Notes under the pieces: model-generated
The model's input: the letters and a program-made list of their open reading frames with translations, nothing else
What the model was told of the DNA's origin: nothing
The model's database searches: none
In this document: positions 1-8,235 of the stretch, piece after piece
How the letters are laid out: each line of letters starts with the position of its first letter
How positions within the stretch are numbered: the stretch's first letter is position 1
Program-made: the position numbers and the translations under genes
From: Hyphomicrobiales bacterium
GTDB lineage: Bacteria > Pseudomonadota > Alphaproteobacteria > Rhizobiales > S144-23
Direction of reading: 5' to 3'
DNA: 14,610 nt
Assembly (NCBI GenBank): GCA_015494375.1
Contig: WGBL01000179.1
Span: 1-14,610 of the forward strand

Positions 1-2
1 CC

Positions 3-284
3 GACCTGGGCACTCGTCCCACCGGCGCCCCCTTTGCACACCGCCCCGACAGCGCTGGCAGCACCGGTTTGGAGCGTTCCCTCACCCGCCCATCCGGGCC
101 GGAGGAGGAAGCGCGGGCGCAGGCGGCCACGAGGCTCTCACGGGAAGCGAGGTTTCTGCGTGCCATCCACAAGGCGGCCTGCGGGCCCTTCGGCACCGTG
201 CTCGGGCCCGAGGCCAACGCCCTTCATCGCGACCATTTCCACCTCGACCTCGCGCCACGCAAACATGCGAGCTATTGCGAATAG
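3..284 (+). CDS. Extensin-like C-terminal domain protein, 3' fragment
   Basis: The frame is open from base 3 to a TAG at 282-284, so the 5' end lies before the window and no start can be given. The last 45 residues read 'FLRAIHKAACGPFGTVLGP', then 'HRDHFHLDL', and end in 'YCE'. This matches the end of the bacterial extensin-like C-terminal domain (DUF-type family PF06904), which typically finishes with a FLR..R..AC..F.TVLGP......HRDHFHxDL block and a terminal cysteine. The conserved HxDHFHxD residues are presumed catalytic or metal-binding by analogy to LAS-type peptidases; that is family inference. The part before about base 150 is low in recognisable similarity. Members are usually exported or membrane-anchored. 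No terminator was recognised after it. Confidence 0.75.
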   Translation, partial: DLGTRPTGAPFAHRPDSAGSTGLERSLTRPSGPEEEARAQAATRLSREARFLRAIHKAACGPFGTVLGPEANALHRDHFHLDLAPRKHASYCE

Positions 285-698
285 GTCTGGCTCGGCGGGA
301 CGGCGATGCCGCAGCGGCGGGGTTGCAGTCCGGCGGCGGTGCGGCGCAATGGTTGTGCCGCGGCGGCGGTGCAACGGCGGTTGTGGAGAGGGGGCGCGGC
401 GGTGGTGCGTCGGCGGCGCGGCGGTGGTGCAGGGGTTTGGCAGAGGGGTGCGAAGGCCGCATCTCGGGCCGCTCGCACATCCGCCATCGGCGAAAGGGCT
501 TGGAGAACCTATAAGGCACGGAGGCGGCAAAACCAAACGGCCGGGACGCTGACCCCGTCAAGATCCTTTGCGTTCGCCATTTCCGATTGCAATGCATCCA
601 TATTAACAAAAACCCCATCGCAATCGCTCGACAGCAATCACGAACGACGCTATCGGGGCGTAGGTGCGCTTGACTTATGGCGGGGGAACCGGGGAGCC
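285..698. other. Intergenic region with GC-rich low-complexity stretch, then AT-richer pccA leader
   Basis: There is no convincing gene here. Bases about 300-440 are built from degenerate copies of short GGCGGTGC / GCGGCGG words, with GGTTGTG interspersed, giving long spurious ORFs on both strands. From about 560 to 650 the composition becomes AT-richer, with 'atccatattaacaaaaacc' at 595-613. This is the probable promoter and leader zone of pccA, although I cannot place a confident -35/-10 pair. Confidence 0.5.
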
Positions 699-2717
<2,019 letters not shown>

Positions 2718-2718
2718 A

Positions 2719-2746
2719 GGTCTGGCGCTGGTGGTTCGCGCCGACC
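2719..2746. terminator. Hairpin between convergent pccA and YiiX-like gene
   Basis: GGTC (2719-2722) and GGCGC (2724-2728) pair with GCGCC (2738-2742) and GACC (2743-2746). This makes a 9-bp stem with one bulged T and a 9-nt loop. It lies 2 bases after the pccA stop and just before the end of the opposing gene, which suits a shared transcription stop. There is no U-tract, so a Rho-independent role is uncertain. Confidence 0.4.
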
Positions 2747-2750
2747 GCCC

Positions 2751-3584
2751 TCAATCCAGCCCAATTGCGGCCCTCGATTCCTCCTTCCGGCTTTGGCTGT
2801 CAGGTTTCTGGGCATCATCCGACCAGTTGAGCGCACGATAGTCGAAGCCACCCTCGATCGTCGGCTTGACGATCTGGAAATAGGGCGAGAGGTCGAAATC
2901 GCGCGGCGTAAAGAGGCTGTGGTGGCGGATATGGAGGATCTCACGCCGGCTGTAGGCGCTCTTGGCGAACGTCTCGTCATCGAGCCGCTCGACAATCGGC
3001 AGAATGGGATAGCGCACTTGCTGAAACGACTGCGCAATGAGTGTCGAGCAGATCGCTCGCGTCGGCTCGCCCGAGCCAAGCGCGATCATGCGCCGCCGCC
3101 AGCGCACGGGCACCGGCGGTGTGGGCAACAGATAGCGCGCAAGATCGATGATGTTGCGGGTGTCGTACTTGAGCCCGATCCGCGAAACCATGAAATCGAT
3201 AACCTTCTGCCGGTCGGCCGCGGTCAAGCCGACAGGGCGGCAGATGCGGGTGTTGTAGGTGGCATACTTCGAAAGCGGCACCGCAACCACCCCCTCCCCC
3301 AGATTGGCCTCGATAAGCGTTTTCGGTTCGCCGCCGTCCTCGGGCGGGCCCAAAGCATCGCCGACATAAAGCGCGGCATGGGACCATGTCGACTGGGTCA
3401 AGTACTTGATTGCTGTTGAGATTTTCTGGTTTCCCTCAATCAGCAGCACATCGGCCGGCTGCAGCACGCGCCGGAGCGTGATCGGATCCGAAGGCGTGAA
3501 CGGCTCATAGCCGCTCGCCTCCTCCTGCAACACCCGAGCGAGCCAGGCGCCAATCCTGTCGAGCAATGAATCGATGAAGCTCAT
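2751..3584 (-). CDS. YiiX/YebB-like permuted NlpC/P60 cysteine hydrolase
   Basis: This 277-residue protein has the pattern of the circularly permuted NlpC/P60 (YiiX/DUF830, peptidase C92) family. 'QPADVLLIEG' (about 42-51) is the usual 'GDill' strand. His69 lies in 'WSHAALYVG', an acidic residue in 'IEANLGEGV' (Glu92) follows, and the nucleophile Cys179 is in 'AICSTLIAQSF', giving the permuted His-then-Cys order. The family includes putative amidohydrolases acting on peptide or lipid amide bonds; the substrate here is unknown. I see no signal peptide or transmembrane segment; the N-terminal 'SFIDSLLDRIGAWLARVL' could form an amphipathic helix. The gene converges on pccA (33-bp gap) and diverges from mbfA. 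The start ATG (3582-3584) sits directly after a 22-bp tandem duplication and lacks an obvious Shine-Dalgarno. Confidence 0.8.
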   Translation of the reverse strand: MSFIDSLLDRIGAWLARVLQEEASGYEPFTPSDPITLRRVLQPADVLLIEGNQKISTAIKYLTQSTWSHAALYVGDALGPPEDGGEPKTLIEANLGEGVVAVPLSKYATYNTRICRPVGLTAADRQKVIDFMVSRIGLKYDTRNIIDLARYLLPTPPVPVRWRRRMIALGSGEPTRAICSTLIAQSFQQVRYPILPIVERLDDETFAKSAYSRREILHIRHHSLFTPRDFDLSPYFQIVKPTIEGGFDYRALNWSDDAQKPDSQSRKEESRAAIGLD

Positions 3585-3628
3585 CTAGCCGAACCGTACC
3601 CCGAATCTAGCCGAACCGCACCCCGAAC
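3585..3628. repeat. 22-bp tandem duplication at the YiiX-like gene start
   Basis: Two adjacent 22-bp copies (3585-3606 and 3607-3628), each beginning ctagccgaaccg, differ at two positions (both t versus c). The first copy abuts the start codon of the minus-strand gene, so the repeat occupies the place of its ribosome-binding site and leader. Confidence 0.85.
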
Positions 3629-3727
3629 TCGAGCAACCGTTCTCATGTTCTCAGCCATGGCATCTGTCACCGGCCAAGGCTCAATTTGCGCCCTTGCCGC
3701 CTTTTATGCCAAGACACCAGTGCGGGC

Positions 3728-3755
3728 TTGCAATTCACAACTTTAGAACTATTCT
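3728..3755 (+). promoter_or_regulatory. Candidate mbfA promoter (-35 ttgcaa, -10 tattct)
   Basis: A ttgcaa hexamer at 3728-3733 and tattct at 3750-3755 are separated by 16 bases. Each matches four of the six bases of the sigma-70 consensus. The position about 50-80 bases before the mbfA start and the overlap of the -10 with the Irr box make it plausible. It is predicted by eye only. Confidence 0.35.
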
Positions 3756-3759
3756 AAAG
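3741..3759. promoter_or_regulatory. Iron-control element (Irr box) upstream of mbfA
   Basis: The sequence ctttagaactattctaaag is a perfect inverted repeat (8-bp arms, 3-base centre). It contains TTTAGAA-N3-TTCTAAA, the ICE motif recognised by Irr in rhizobia. It lies 47 bases before the mbfA start and overlaps the candidate -10 element, as expected for repression. In Bradyrhizobium and Agrobacterium, mbfA is repressed by Irr under low iron and expressed when iron is high; the same logic is inferred here. Confidence 0.85.
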
Positions 3760-3806
3760 AGAAGCCTTTCGCGCAAGCTCGTGCCAATCTGGAGGGGCCC
3801 CACCAA

Positions 3807-4763
3807 ATGAAGCGGTTTTCCGAATTGAGCGAGCAGGAGATCCTCGCCCTGGCGATCTCCCTCGAGGAGGAGCACAGCCGAATTTTTGCCGACTATGCCC
3901 ATGGACTCGAGGAGAATTATCCCGCCTCTGCCAAGGTCTTTGCCGAAATGGCCGAGGAGGAGAACGAGCACCGGCGCCGGCTGATCGATCTTTATCGCGA
4001 AAAGTTCGGCGAGCACATCCCGCTCATCCGCCGCCAGGATGTCAAGGGCTTTGTGACGCACAAGCCGCTCTGGATGGTGCGCCCGCTGGGCCTCGATGCG
4101 GTGCGCAAGCAGGCCGAGGAGATCGAGTATGAGACGCGCACGTTTTATGAGCGGGCGCTCGAGCGGACGAGCGATGCCAGCATCCGCAAGCTGCTCGGCG
4201 ACCTGGCCGAGGCCGAGCGCAGTCACGAGTCGCTCGCCGAGCGCCTGGCCGAGACGCACCTGACCAAGGAGGCGCGCAGCGAGGAAGATGACATGCGCCG
4301 GCGCATGTTCGTCTTGCAGATCGTCCAGCCGGGTCTTGCGGGCCTCATGGATGGCTCGGTCTCGACACTGGCCCCGCTCTTTGCCGCCGCCTTTGCGACA
4401 CAGGACACATGGGAGACCTTTCTCGTCGGCACCGCCGCATCGATCGGCGCCGGCATCTCAATGGGCTTTGCCGAGGCGCTCTCGGACGACGGCACCTTGA
4501 CCGGGCGCGGGCATCCGATGATCCGCGGCTGGGTGACGGGCGCCATGACGGCCGTCGGTGGCATCGGCCACACGTTGCCTTATCTCATCCCCAATTTCAT
4601 GACTGCCACCGCCATCGCCGTTGCCGTGGTGCTGATCGAGCTCTGGCTGATTGCCTGGATCCGCGCCAAGTATATGGACACACGCTTTCTCCAGGCGGTG
4701 TTCGAAGTGGTGCTTGGCGGCCTTATCGTCTTCGGGGCGGGTGTGCTCATCGGCAACGCCTGA
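3807..4763 (+). CDS. mbfA: MbfA-type iron exporter (rubrerythrin/ferritin-like domain fused to VIT1/CCC1 membrane domain)
   Basis: This 318-residue two-domain protein exports iron across the inner membrane and guards against iron and peroxide stress. The cytoplasmic N-terminal part (about 1-160) is a ferritin-like four-helix domain with di-iron ligand motifs EEEH (20-23), EEENEH (50-55), EIEYE (105-109) and EAERSH (135-140). From about 170 to the end is a VIT1/CCC1-like membrane domain: 'QPGLAGLMDGSVSTLAP' starts its first helix, 'MGFAEALSDDG' follows, and several hydrophobic helices run to the C-terminus. This domain order and length match MbfA of Bradyrhizobium and Agrobacterium. The ATG at 3807 has a GGAGG at 3791-3795. 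An Irr box lies upstream, so high-iron induction is expected. It is transcribed divergently from the cysteine hydrolase gene. Confidence 0.95.
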   Translation: MKRFSELSEQEILALAISLEEEHSRIFADYAHGLEENYPASAKVFAEMAEEENEHRRRLIDLYREKFGEHIPLIRRQDVKGFVTHKPLWMVRPLGLDAVRKQAEEIEYETRTFYERALERTSDASIRKLLGDLAEAERSHESLAERLAETHLTKEARSEEDDMRRRMFVLQIVQPGLAGLMDGSVSTLAPLFAAAFATQDTWETFLVGTAASIGAGISMGFAEALSDDGTLTGRGHPMIRGWVTGAMTAVGGIGHTLPYLIPNFMTATAIAVAVVLIELWLIAWIRAKYMDTRFLQAVFEVVLGGLIVFGAGVLIGNA

Positions 4764-4780
4764 ACCGATTACATGGCTTC

Positions 4781-4807
4781 TTGATCAAGTTGATCAAGTT
4801 GATCAAG
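4781..4807. repeat. Three perfect 9-bp tandem repeats (TTGATCAAG)
   Basis: Three head-to-tail exact copies occupy 4781-4789, 4790-4798 and 4799-4807, beginning 18 bases after mbfA stops. Each unit contains the 8-bp palindrome TTGATCAA, so the array is also a series of small dyads and includes GATC sites. It could serve as a protein-binding array or simply be slippage-generated. Confidence 0.9.
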
Positions 4808-4882
4808 TGCCCTTAGCTGGCGACCTGCGAGCGGCCCAAACGTCTTGGCTGTTGTCTCATGGCCGCTTGTACTGAGGAAACT

Positions 4883-4952
4883 CTTGACCGTAATGAGCCT
4901 CTTGAGCGTGGCAACCTTTTGGCCGTGATGGCCCCTTGACCGCGATCGGGGA
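4883..4952. repeat. Degenerate 17-18-bp tandem repeat before lspA
   Basis: Four diverged units start with cttgaccg / cttgagcg / ttggccg / ttgaccg at 4883, 4901, 4919 and 4936. The last carries an in-frame TTG (4936) that could be mistaken for the lspA start. The repeat ends about 20 bases before the preferred lspA ATG. Confidence 0.6.
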
Positions 4953-4971
4953 TCCGCCCCATAAGGCGCCA

Positions 4972-5493
4972 ATGCTGGAATTCACCCGCCAGATGACCCT
5001 CTGGGGCCCGCGCAGCCGCTTCGGCCTGCTCGTGGCCGGGCTCACGCTCCTGCTCGATCAGGCCAACAAGTGGTGGCTGCTCGAGATCTATGACATCGCC
5101 GCTCGGGGGCGTGTCGCCGTCACTCCCTTCCTCGACCTCGTCTTTGTCAAGAACACCGGCGTGAGCTATGGGCTGCTGGCAAGCGAAGGCATGCTCGGGC
5201 AATACCTTCTCGCGCTCTTTGCCGGCATTGTCGCGGTGGTGCTTTTTGTCTGGCTTGCGCGGGTTGCGCAATACACCCTCGCCCTTGCCATTGCGCTCGT
5301 TCTCGGCGGGGCGCTGTCCAATGCCATCGATCGGCTCCTGCTCGGTGGCGTGGCCGACTTCTACTCCCTCCATGCCTTCGGATTTTACTGGTATGTCTTC
5401 AACTTGGCCGATGTGGCGATCGTTGCGGGCGCCGCCCTCTTCCTGTATGAGTACCTCTGCAGTGGCCGCAAAAGGGCCTCAAACGAGGCTTAG
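4972..5493 (+). CDS. lspA: Lipoprotein signal peptidase (signal peptidase II)
   Basis: LspA is an inner-membrane aspartic peptidase that removes the signal peptide from diacylglyceryl-modified prolipoproteins. The 173-residue product has the four-helix layout of the family. 'GLTLLLDQANKWW' (about 23-35) matches the conserved first-helix D-Q-x-x-K motif. 'VFVKNTGVSYGLL' (57-69) is the conserved N-T-G-x-S/A-x-G-x-L box. The catalytic aspartates are Asp120 in 'GGALSNAIDRL' and Asp147 in 'VFNLADVAI'. The ATG at 4972 is preferred; a TTG at 4936 lies in repeat DNA, and the ATG at 4993 is a possible later start. I see no strong Shine-Dalgarno at any of these. A lipoprotein gene follows downstream. 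Confidence 0.93.
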   Translation: MLEFTRQMTLWGPRSRFGLLVAGLTLLLDQANKWWLLEIYDIAARGRVAVTPFLDLVFVKNTGVSYGLLASEGMLGQYLLALFAGIVAVVLFVWLARVAQYTLALAIALVLGGALSNAIDRLLLGGVADFYSLHAFGFYWYVFNLADVAIVAGAALFLYEYLCSGRKRASNEA

Positions 5494-5641
5494 GTGCTGT
5501 TGAGGTCTGTGAGCGATCCCGAAGGTGGGCGCCCGGCTCGTGTTTCGGCGTGCAATTGCGAGGGGGCGGCAGCTGCTACGGCTTCGGGGTTTGCTATATT
5601 TGGGCGTTCTGATTCGCACCTTGTCGGTCGAATGGCTGCAT

Positions 5642-5765
5642 GAGAGCGCGGCCGCAGAGAGAGCAGGGCCGCAGAGAGCAGGGCCGCAGAGAGCAGGGCC
5701 GCAGAGAGCAGGGCCGCCGAGAGCAGGGCCGCCGAGAGAGCAGGGCCGCAGAGAAAGCATGAGCA
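5642..5765. repeat. 15-bp tandem repeat array (gagagcagggccgca)
   Basis: About eight head-to-tail units run from 5642. Units at 5674, 5689, 5704 and 5719 are nearly identical 15-mers. Two are 17-mers with an extra 'ga' (5657-5673, 5734-5750). The first and last (5642-5656, 5751-5765) are degenerate. The array ends at the lipoprotein start, and its purine-rich gagag cores resemble ribosome-binding sequence. Fragments such as gagagc recur inside the first codons of the next gene. The two 2-bp-longer units break the reading frame, which argues against it being translated. Confidence 0.9.
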
Positions 5766-5776
5766 GAGAGGCTCAT

Positions 5777-6244
5777 ATGCGAACCTCCGAGAGCAAAGCC
5801 TGTGAGAGCCGTTCCAGCGAATACGGCCTGGCGTTGGGGGCGACCGCACGGCTCGCCGCTGTGGTTGTGCTCGCAAGCCTGCTCGCCGGTTGCGCCGATG
5901 GTGTGGAGCTCAATGGCAAGGTGTTCGATCTGCTCGGCGTCAGCTCGCAGGCGGCAAAGCGAGAGGCCAAGCTCGCCGAACGCGCCCCACTCGTCGTCCC
6001 GCCGTCCAATAAGCTACCGCCACCGGGTGTTGCGCGCACCGCGCCGCCCGATCCCGCATGGCCTGTCGATGCCGATGAACAGCGCATTGCCAGCGAGCAG
6101 GCGCAGAAGGAAAAAGTGCGCAAGATGTGTGCCGATGCCGCCTGGCAGAAGAAGACCAACCGTGAAGAGTTCGATCGCATCACCAAAGACGGCACGCTGT
6201 GCGCATCGTTCCTTCATAATCTTCTCAAGAAGGCCGTCCAATAA
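5777..6244 (+). CDS. Small outer-membrane/periplasmic lipoprotein, conserved in Rhizobiales-type lspA loci
   Basis: The 155-residue precursor has a lipoprotein signal: a basic N-region, a hydrophobic stretch 'LAAVVVLASLLAGC' and a lipobox LLAGC with Cys39 as the modified residue. The mature part begins 'CADGVELNGKVFDLLGV' and continues with 'APLVVPPSNKLPPPG'. This resembles the small conserved lipoproteins found after lspA in rhizobial genomes; this is recognition from memory, not a search. Two further cysteines occur later ('KMCADAAW', 'GTLCASF') and might form a disulfide. The function is unknown. The start is ambiguous: ATG 5777 has agagagg at 5765-5771, while ATG 5759 would add six residues and lies at the edge of the repeat array. 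The long in-frame extension upstream to 5525 runs through repeats and is not believed. Confidence 0.75.
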   Translation: MRTSESKACESRSSEYGLALGATARLAAVVVLASLLAGCADGVELNGKVFDLLGVSSQAAKREAKLAERAPLVVPPSNKLPPPGVARTAPPDPAWPVDADEQRIASEQAQKEKVRKMCADAAWQKKTNREEFDRITKDGTLCASFLHNLLKKAVQ

Positions 6245-6733
6245 CCAGGCAGCCCGCTCGTGGAACATCCCGGGCGGGGCAGCCAGAGGGCCGAACGACC
6301 CGGCGGCGCAAGAGCCAGCCAGCTAATCGTGGGCGGCAGGTGCGGTTAGGCCTGGGCGACTGCCTGCGCAGCGATCGCACCCGGCTCTCGGCCGCCGTGA
6401 TCCGCGGGCGCCGGTGCGCCAAACGTGATCGATCATGCTGGGATGTTACGCGGGCATCGGCCCGCCAAACATGAACACCCCGCTAAGCATGAACAACATG
6501 TAAGTTGACTTTGGCCCCATCCCATCGGATCACCATGGCTCGGCTCGCCGATTGGGGCGCCGGAGCCAGGCTCTTTCGCCCCTTGGATGCCCGCGAGCCC
6601 TTCCGGCGGATCGATGTCGCCAAGGCGATCAGGCGAGCAAGCCGCCAAGCAGCAAATTGAGTAGGGGACCAGGCAGCCGAGAGGCGAACAACCAGCTGAT
6701 CGTGCGATCAGGCATCAGGCCAACCAGAGACCC
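6245..6733. other. 489-bp intergenic region without a recognised gene
   Basis: No ORF here looks real. There is an 18-bp tandem duplication at 6460-6495 (15 of 18 bases identical, each unit ending catgaaca). Also, a set of words near the left end (ccaggcagcc at 6245, ccagctaatcgtg at 6319) recurs in the same order near the right end (6669, and ccagctgatcgtg at 6692-6704), as if from an old duplication. No tRNA, riboswitch or confident promoter was seen. Confidence 0.5.
6460..6495. repeat. 18-bp imperfect tandem duplication
   Basis: Units gcccgccaaacatgaaca (6460-6477) and ccccgctaagcatgaaca (6478-6495) differ at three positions. Confidence 0.75.
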
Positions 6734-8176
6734 ATGAAGATAACGCGACACCATCCCTCAAGGGCAATGGCAACGATCATCCAGGGGGTGCTCATCGTCA
6801 TGGCAAGTCTTGCGATTTCCGCGCTATCCGAGGAGGCGGAGGCCGCGGGCACACGCGCCTTTCATGACAAATTGGAAAACGGCATGGAGGTGGTCGTGAT
6901 CCCCGACCACCGGGCGCCCGTGGTCACCCACATGGTCTGGTACAAGGTGGGTGCCGCCGATGAACAGGCCGGCCAGTCGGGCCTTGCCCACTTTTTCGAG
7001 CACCTCATGTTCAAGGGCACCGAGAAAATACCGCCCGGCCAATTCTCGAAAATCGTCGCCCAGAACGGCGGGCGCGACAACGCCTTTACGAGCCAGGACG
7101 CCACCGCCTACTTCCAGCGCATCGCCAAGGACCGGCTCGGACTGGTGATGGAGATGGAAGCCGACCGGATGCGCAATTTGCGGCTTTCCGAAAAGGATGT
7201 CGTCACCGAGCGCGAGGTCATCCTCGAGGAGCGCCGCTCCCGTGTCGACAACGATCCGGGCAGTGTGCTCTCGGAGGAGGTCTATGCCGCGCTCTATCGC
7301 TCACACCCCTATGGCAGCCCGGTGATTGGCTGGGCGCACGAGATTGCCGCGCTCGATCGCGCCTCGGCGCTCGCCTTCTACCGCCGCTATTACGCCCCCA
7401 ACAATGCCATCCTCGTCGTTGCCGGCGATGTCGAGCCCGAGGAGGTCATGGCGCTTGCGAAAAGGACCTATGGCAAGATCGCCCCGGTCCCTGATGCCAC
7501 CCGCGCGCCGCGCCCCAAGGAGCCACCCCATCGCGCGGCGCGGCGGGTGTTGCTCAAGGATGCCCGCGCCGGCCGGCCGACAATGCAGCGCCTCTATCTT
7601 GCGCCGAGCTATACGACGGCCGAGCCGGGCGAGGCGGAGGCCATCGATCTGCTGGTCAAGGCGCTCGCGAGCGGCGCCACGAGCCGCCTCTACCGGCGCC
7701 TTGTGGTCGAGGAGAAGTTGGCCGCGAGTGCCGGCGGCTGGTACATGAGCACGGCGCTCGACTATGGCCGTATCGGCTTTTATGCCATCGCCGCAGACAA
7801 GAACGAGCTCGGCGAGATCGAACGCATACTCGACGAGGTGATTGCCGATGTGATCGAGAACGGCCTGACGGCCGAGGAGCTCGAGCGGGCGAAAAACCTC
7901 TATATCGCCGATTATGTGTATGAGAGCGACAGCCAGTCCTCGCTCGCCCGGCGCTATGGCTGGGGGCTTGTGACCGGGCTCACCATTGCCGACATCGAGG
8001 CCTGGCCCGAGCGGTTGCGCGCCGTCACACTGGAGGACGTAAAAAAGGTGGCGCGGAAGTACCTCGACATCCGGCGCTCGGTCACGGGCTGGCTCGAGCC
8101 CGCCCCGGCGCATACCGCCCGCGATGGCAGCGGCGACGCGTCGGCCGCAGAGTCAAAGTCAAAGTCCAAGTCCTGA
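6734..8176 (+). CDS. M16 family zinc metallopeptidase, catalytic subunit type
   Basis: This 480-residue pitrilysin/mitochondrial-processing-peptidase-like protein (M16B) is predicted to be exported. A hydrophobic segment at about 14-31 ending near 'SEEAEAAG' looks like a signal peptide. The inverted zinc motif HxxEH is intact as HFFEH (His86, Glu89, His90), and the downstream Glu ligand is in 'VILEERR' (about Glu166), at the usual spacing of about 76 residues. The second half has the M16 C-terminal fold ('SGATSRLYRRLVVEEKLA') but lacks the R-x-x-x-Y substrate-binding pair found in the next gene. The protein ends in a low-complexity SKSKSKS tail encoded by a 6-bp repeat (8151-8174). It is followed 59 bp later by a second M16 gene, and the two probably form a heterodimer degrading periplasmic peptides. 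Its physiological substrate is unknown. Confidence 0.92.
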   Translation: MKITRHHPSRAMATIIQGVLIVMASLAISALSEEAEAAGTRAFHDKLENGMEVVVIPDHRAPVVTHMVWYKVGAADEQAGQSGLAHFFEHLMFKGTEKIPPGQFSKIVAQNGGRDNAFTSQDATAYFQRIAKDRLGLVMEMEADRMRNLRLSEKDVVTEREVILEERRSRVDNDPGSVLSEEVYAALYRSHPYGSPVIGWAHEIAALDRASALAFYRRYYAPNNAILVVAGDVEPEEVMALAKRTYGKIAPVPDATRAPRPKEPPHRAARRVLLKDARAGRPTMQRLYLAPSYTTAEPGEAEAIDLLVKALASGATSRLYRRLVVEEKLAASAGGWYMSTALDYGRIGFYAIAADKNELGEIERILDEVIADVIENGLTAEELERAKNLYIADYVYESDSQSSLARRYGWGLVTGLTIADIEAWPERLRAVTLEDVKKVARKYLDIRRSVTGWLEPAPAHTARDGSGDASAAESKSKSKS

Positions 8177-8181
8177 ACCGG

Positions 8182-8217
8182 CGAACGACCGCCCGAACGA
8201 CGACTCGAGCGACCGCC
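8182..8217. repeat. 12-bp tandem repeat, three units, between the two M16 genes
   Basis: Units cgaacgaccgcc (8182-8193), cgaacgacgact (8194-8205) and cgagcgaccgcc (8206-8217) lie in the 59-bp gap between the M16 genes and end 18 bases before the second start codon. A separate agtcaa/agtcca 6-bp repeat at 8151-8174 encodes the end of the first protein. Confidence 0.75.
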
Positions 8218-8235
8218 CATGGGGGTTCGATTGCC

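Noticed and set aside
306..698. Upstream in-frame extension of pccA
   Set aside because: It runs through low-complexity GGCGGTGC DNA and adds residues absent from PccA proteins. Homology starts exactly at ATG 699.
5525..5776. GTG-initiated extension placing the 15-bp array inside the lipoprotein
   Set aside because: It would put more than 80 repeat-derived residues before a normal lipoprotein signal peptide, which would block export.
5479..5876. Antisense ORFs with CGPAL-type pentapeptide repeats
   Set aside because: The pattern is only the reverse translation of the 15-bp DNA repeat. It lacks the A(D/N)LXX pattern of true pentapeptide proteins and overlaps the lipoprotein gene.
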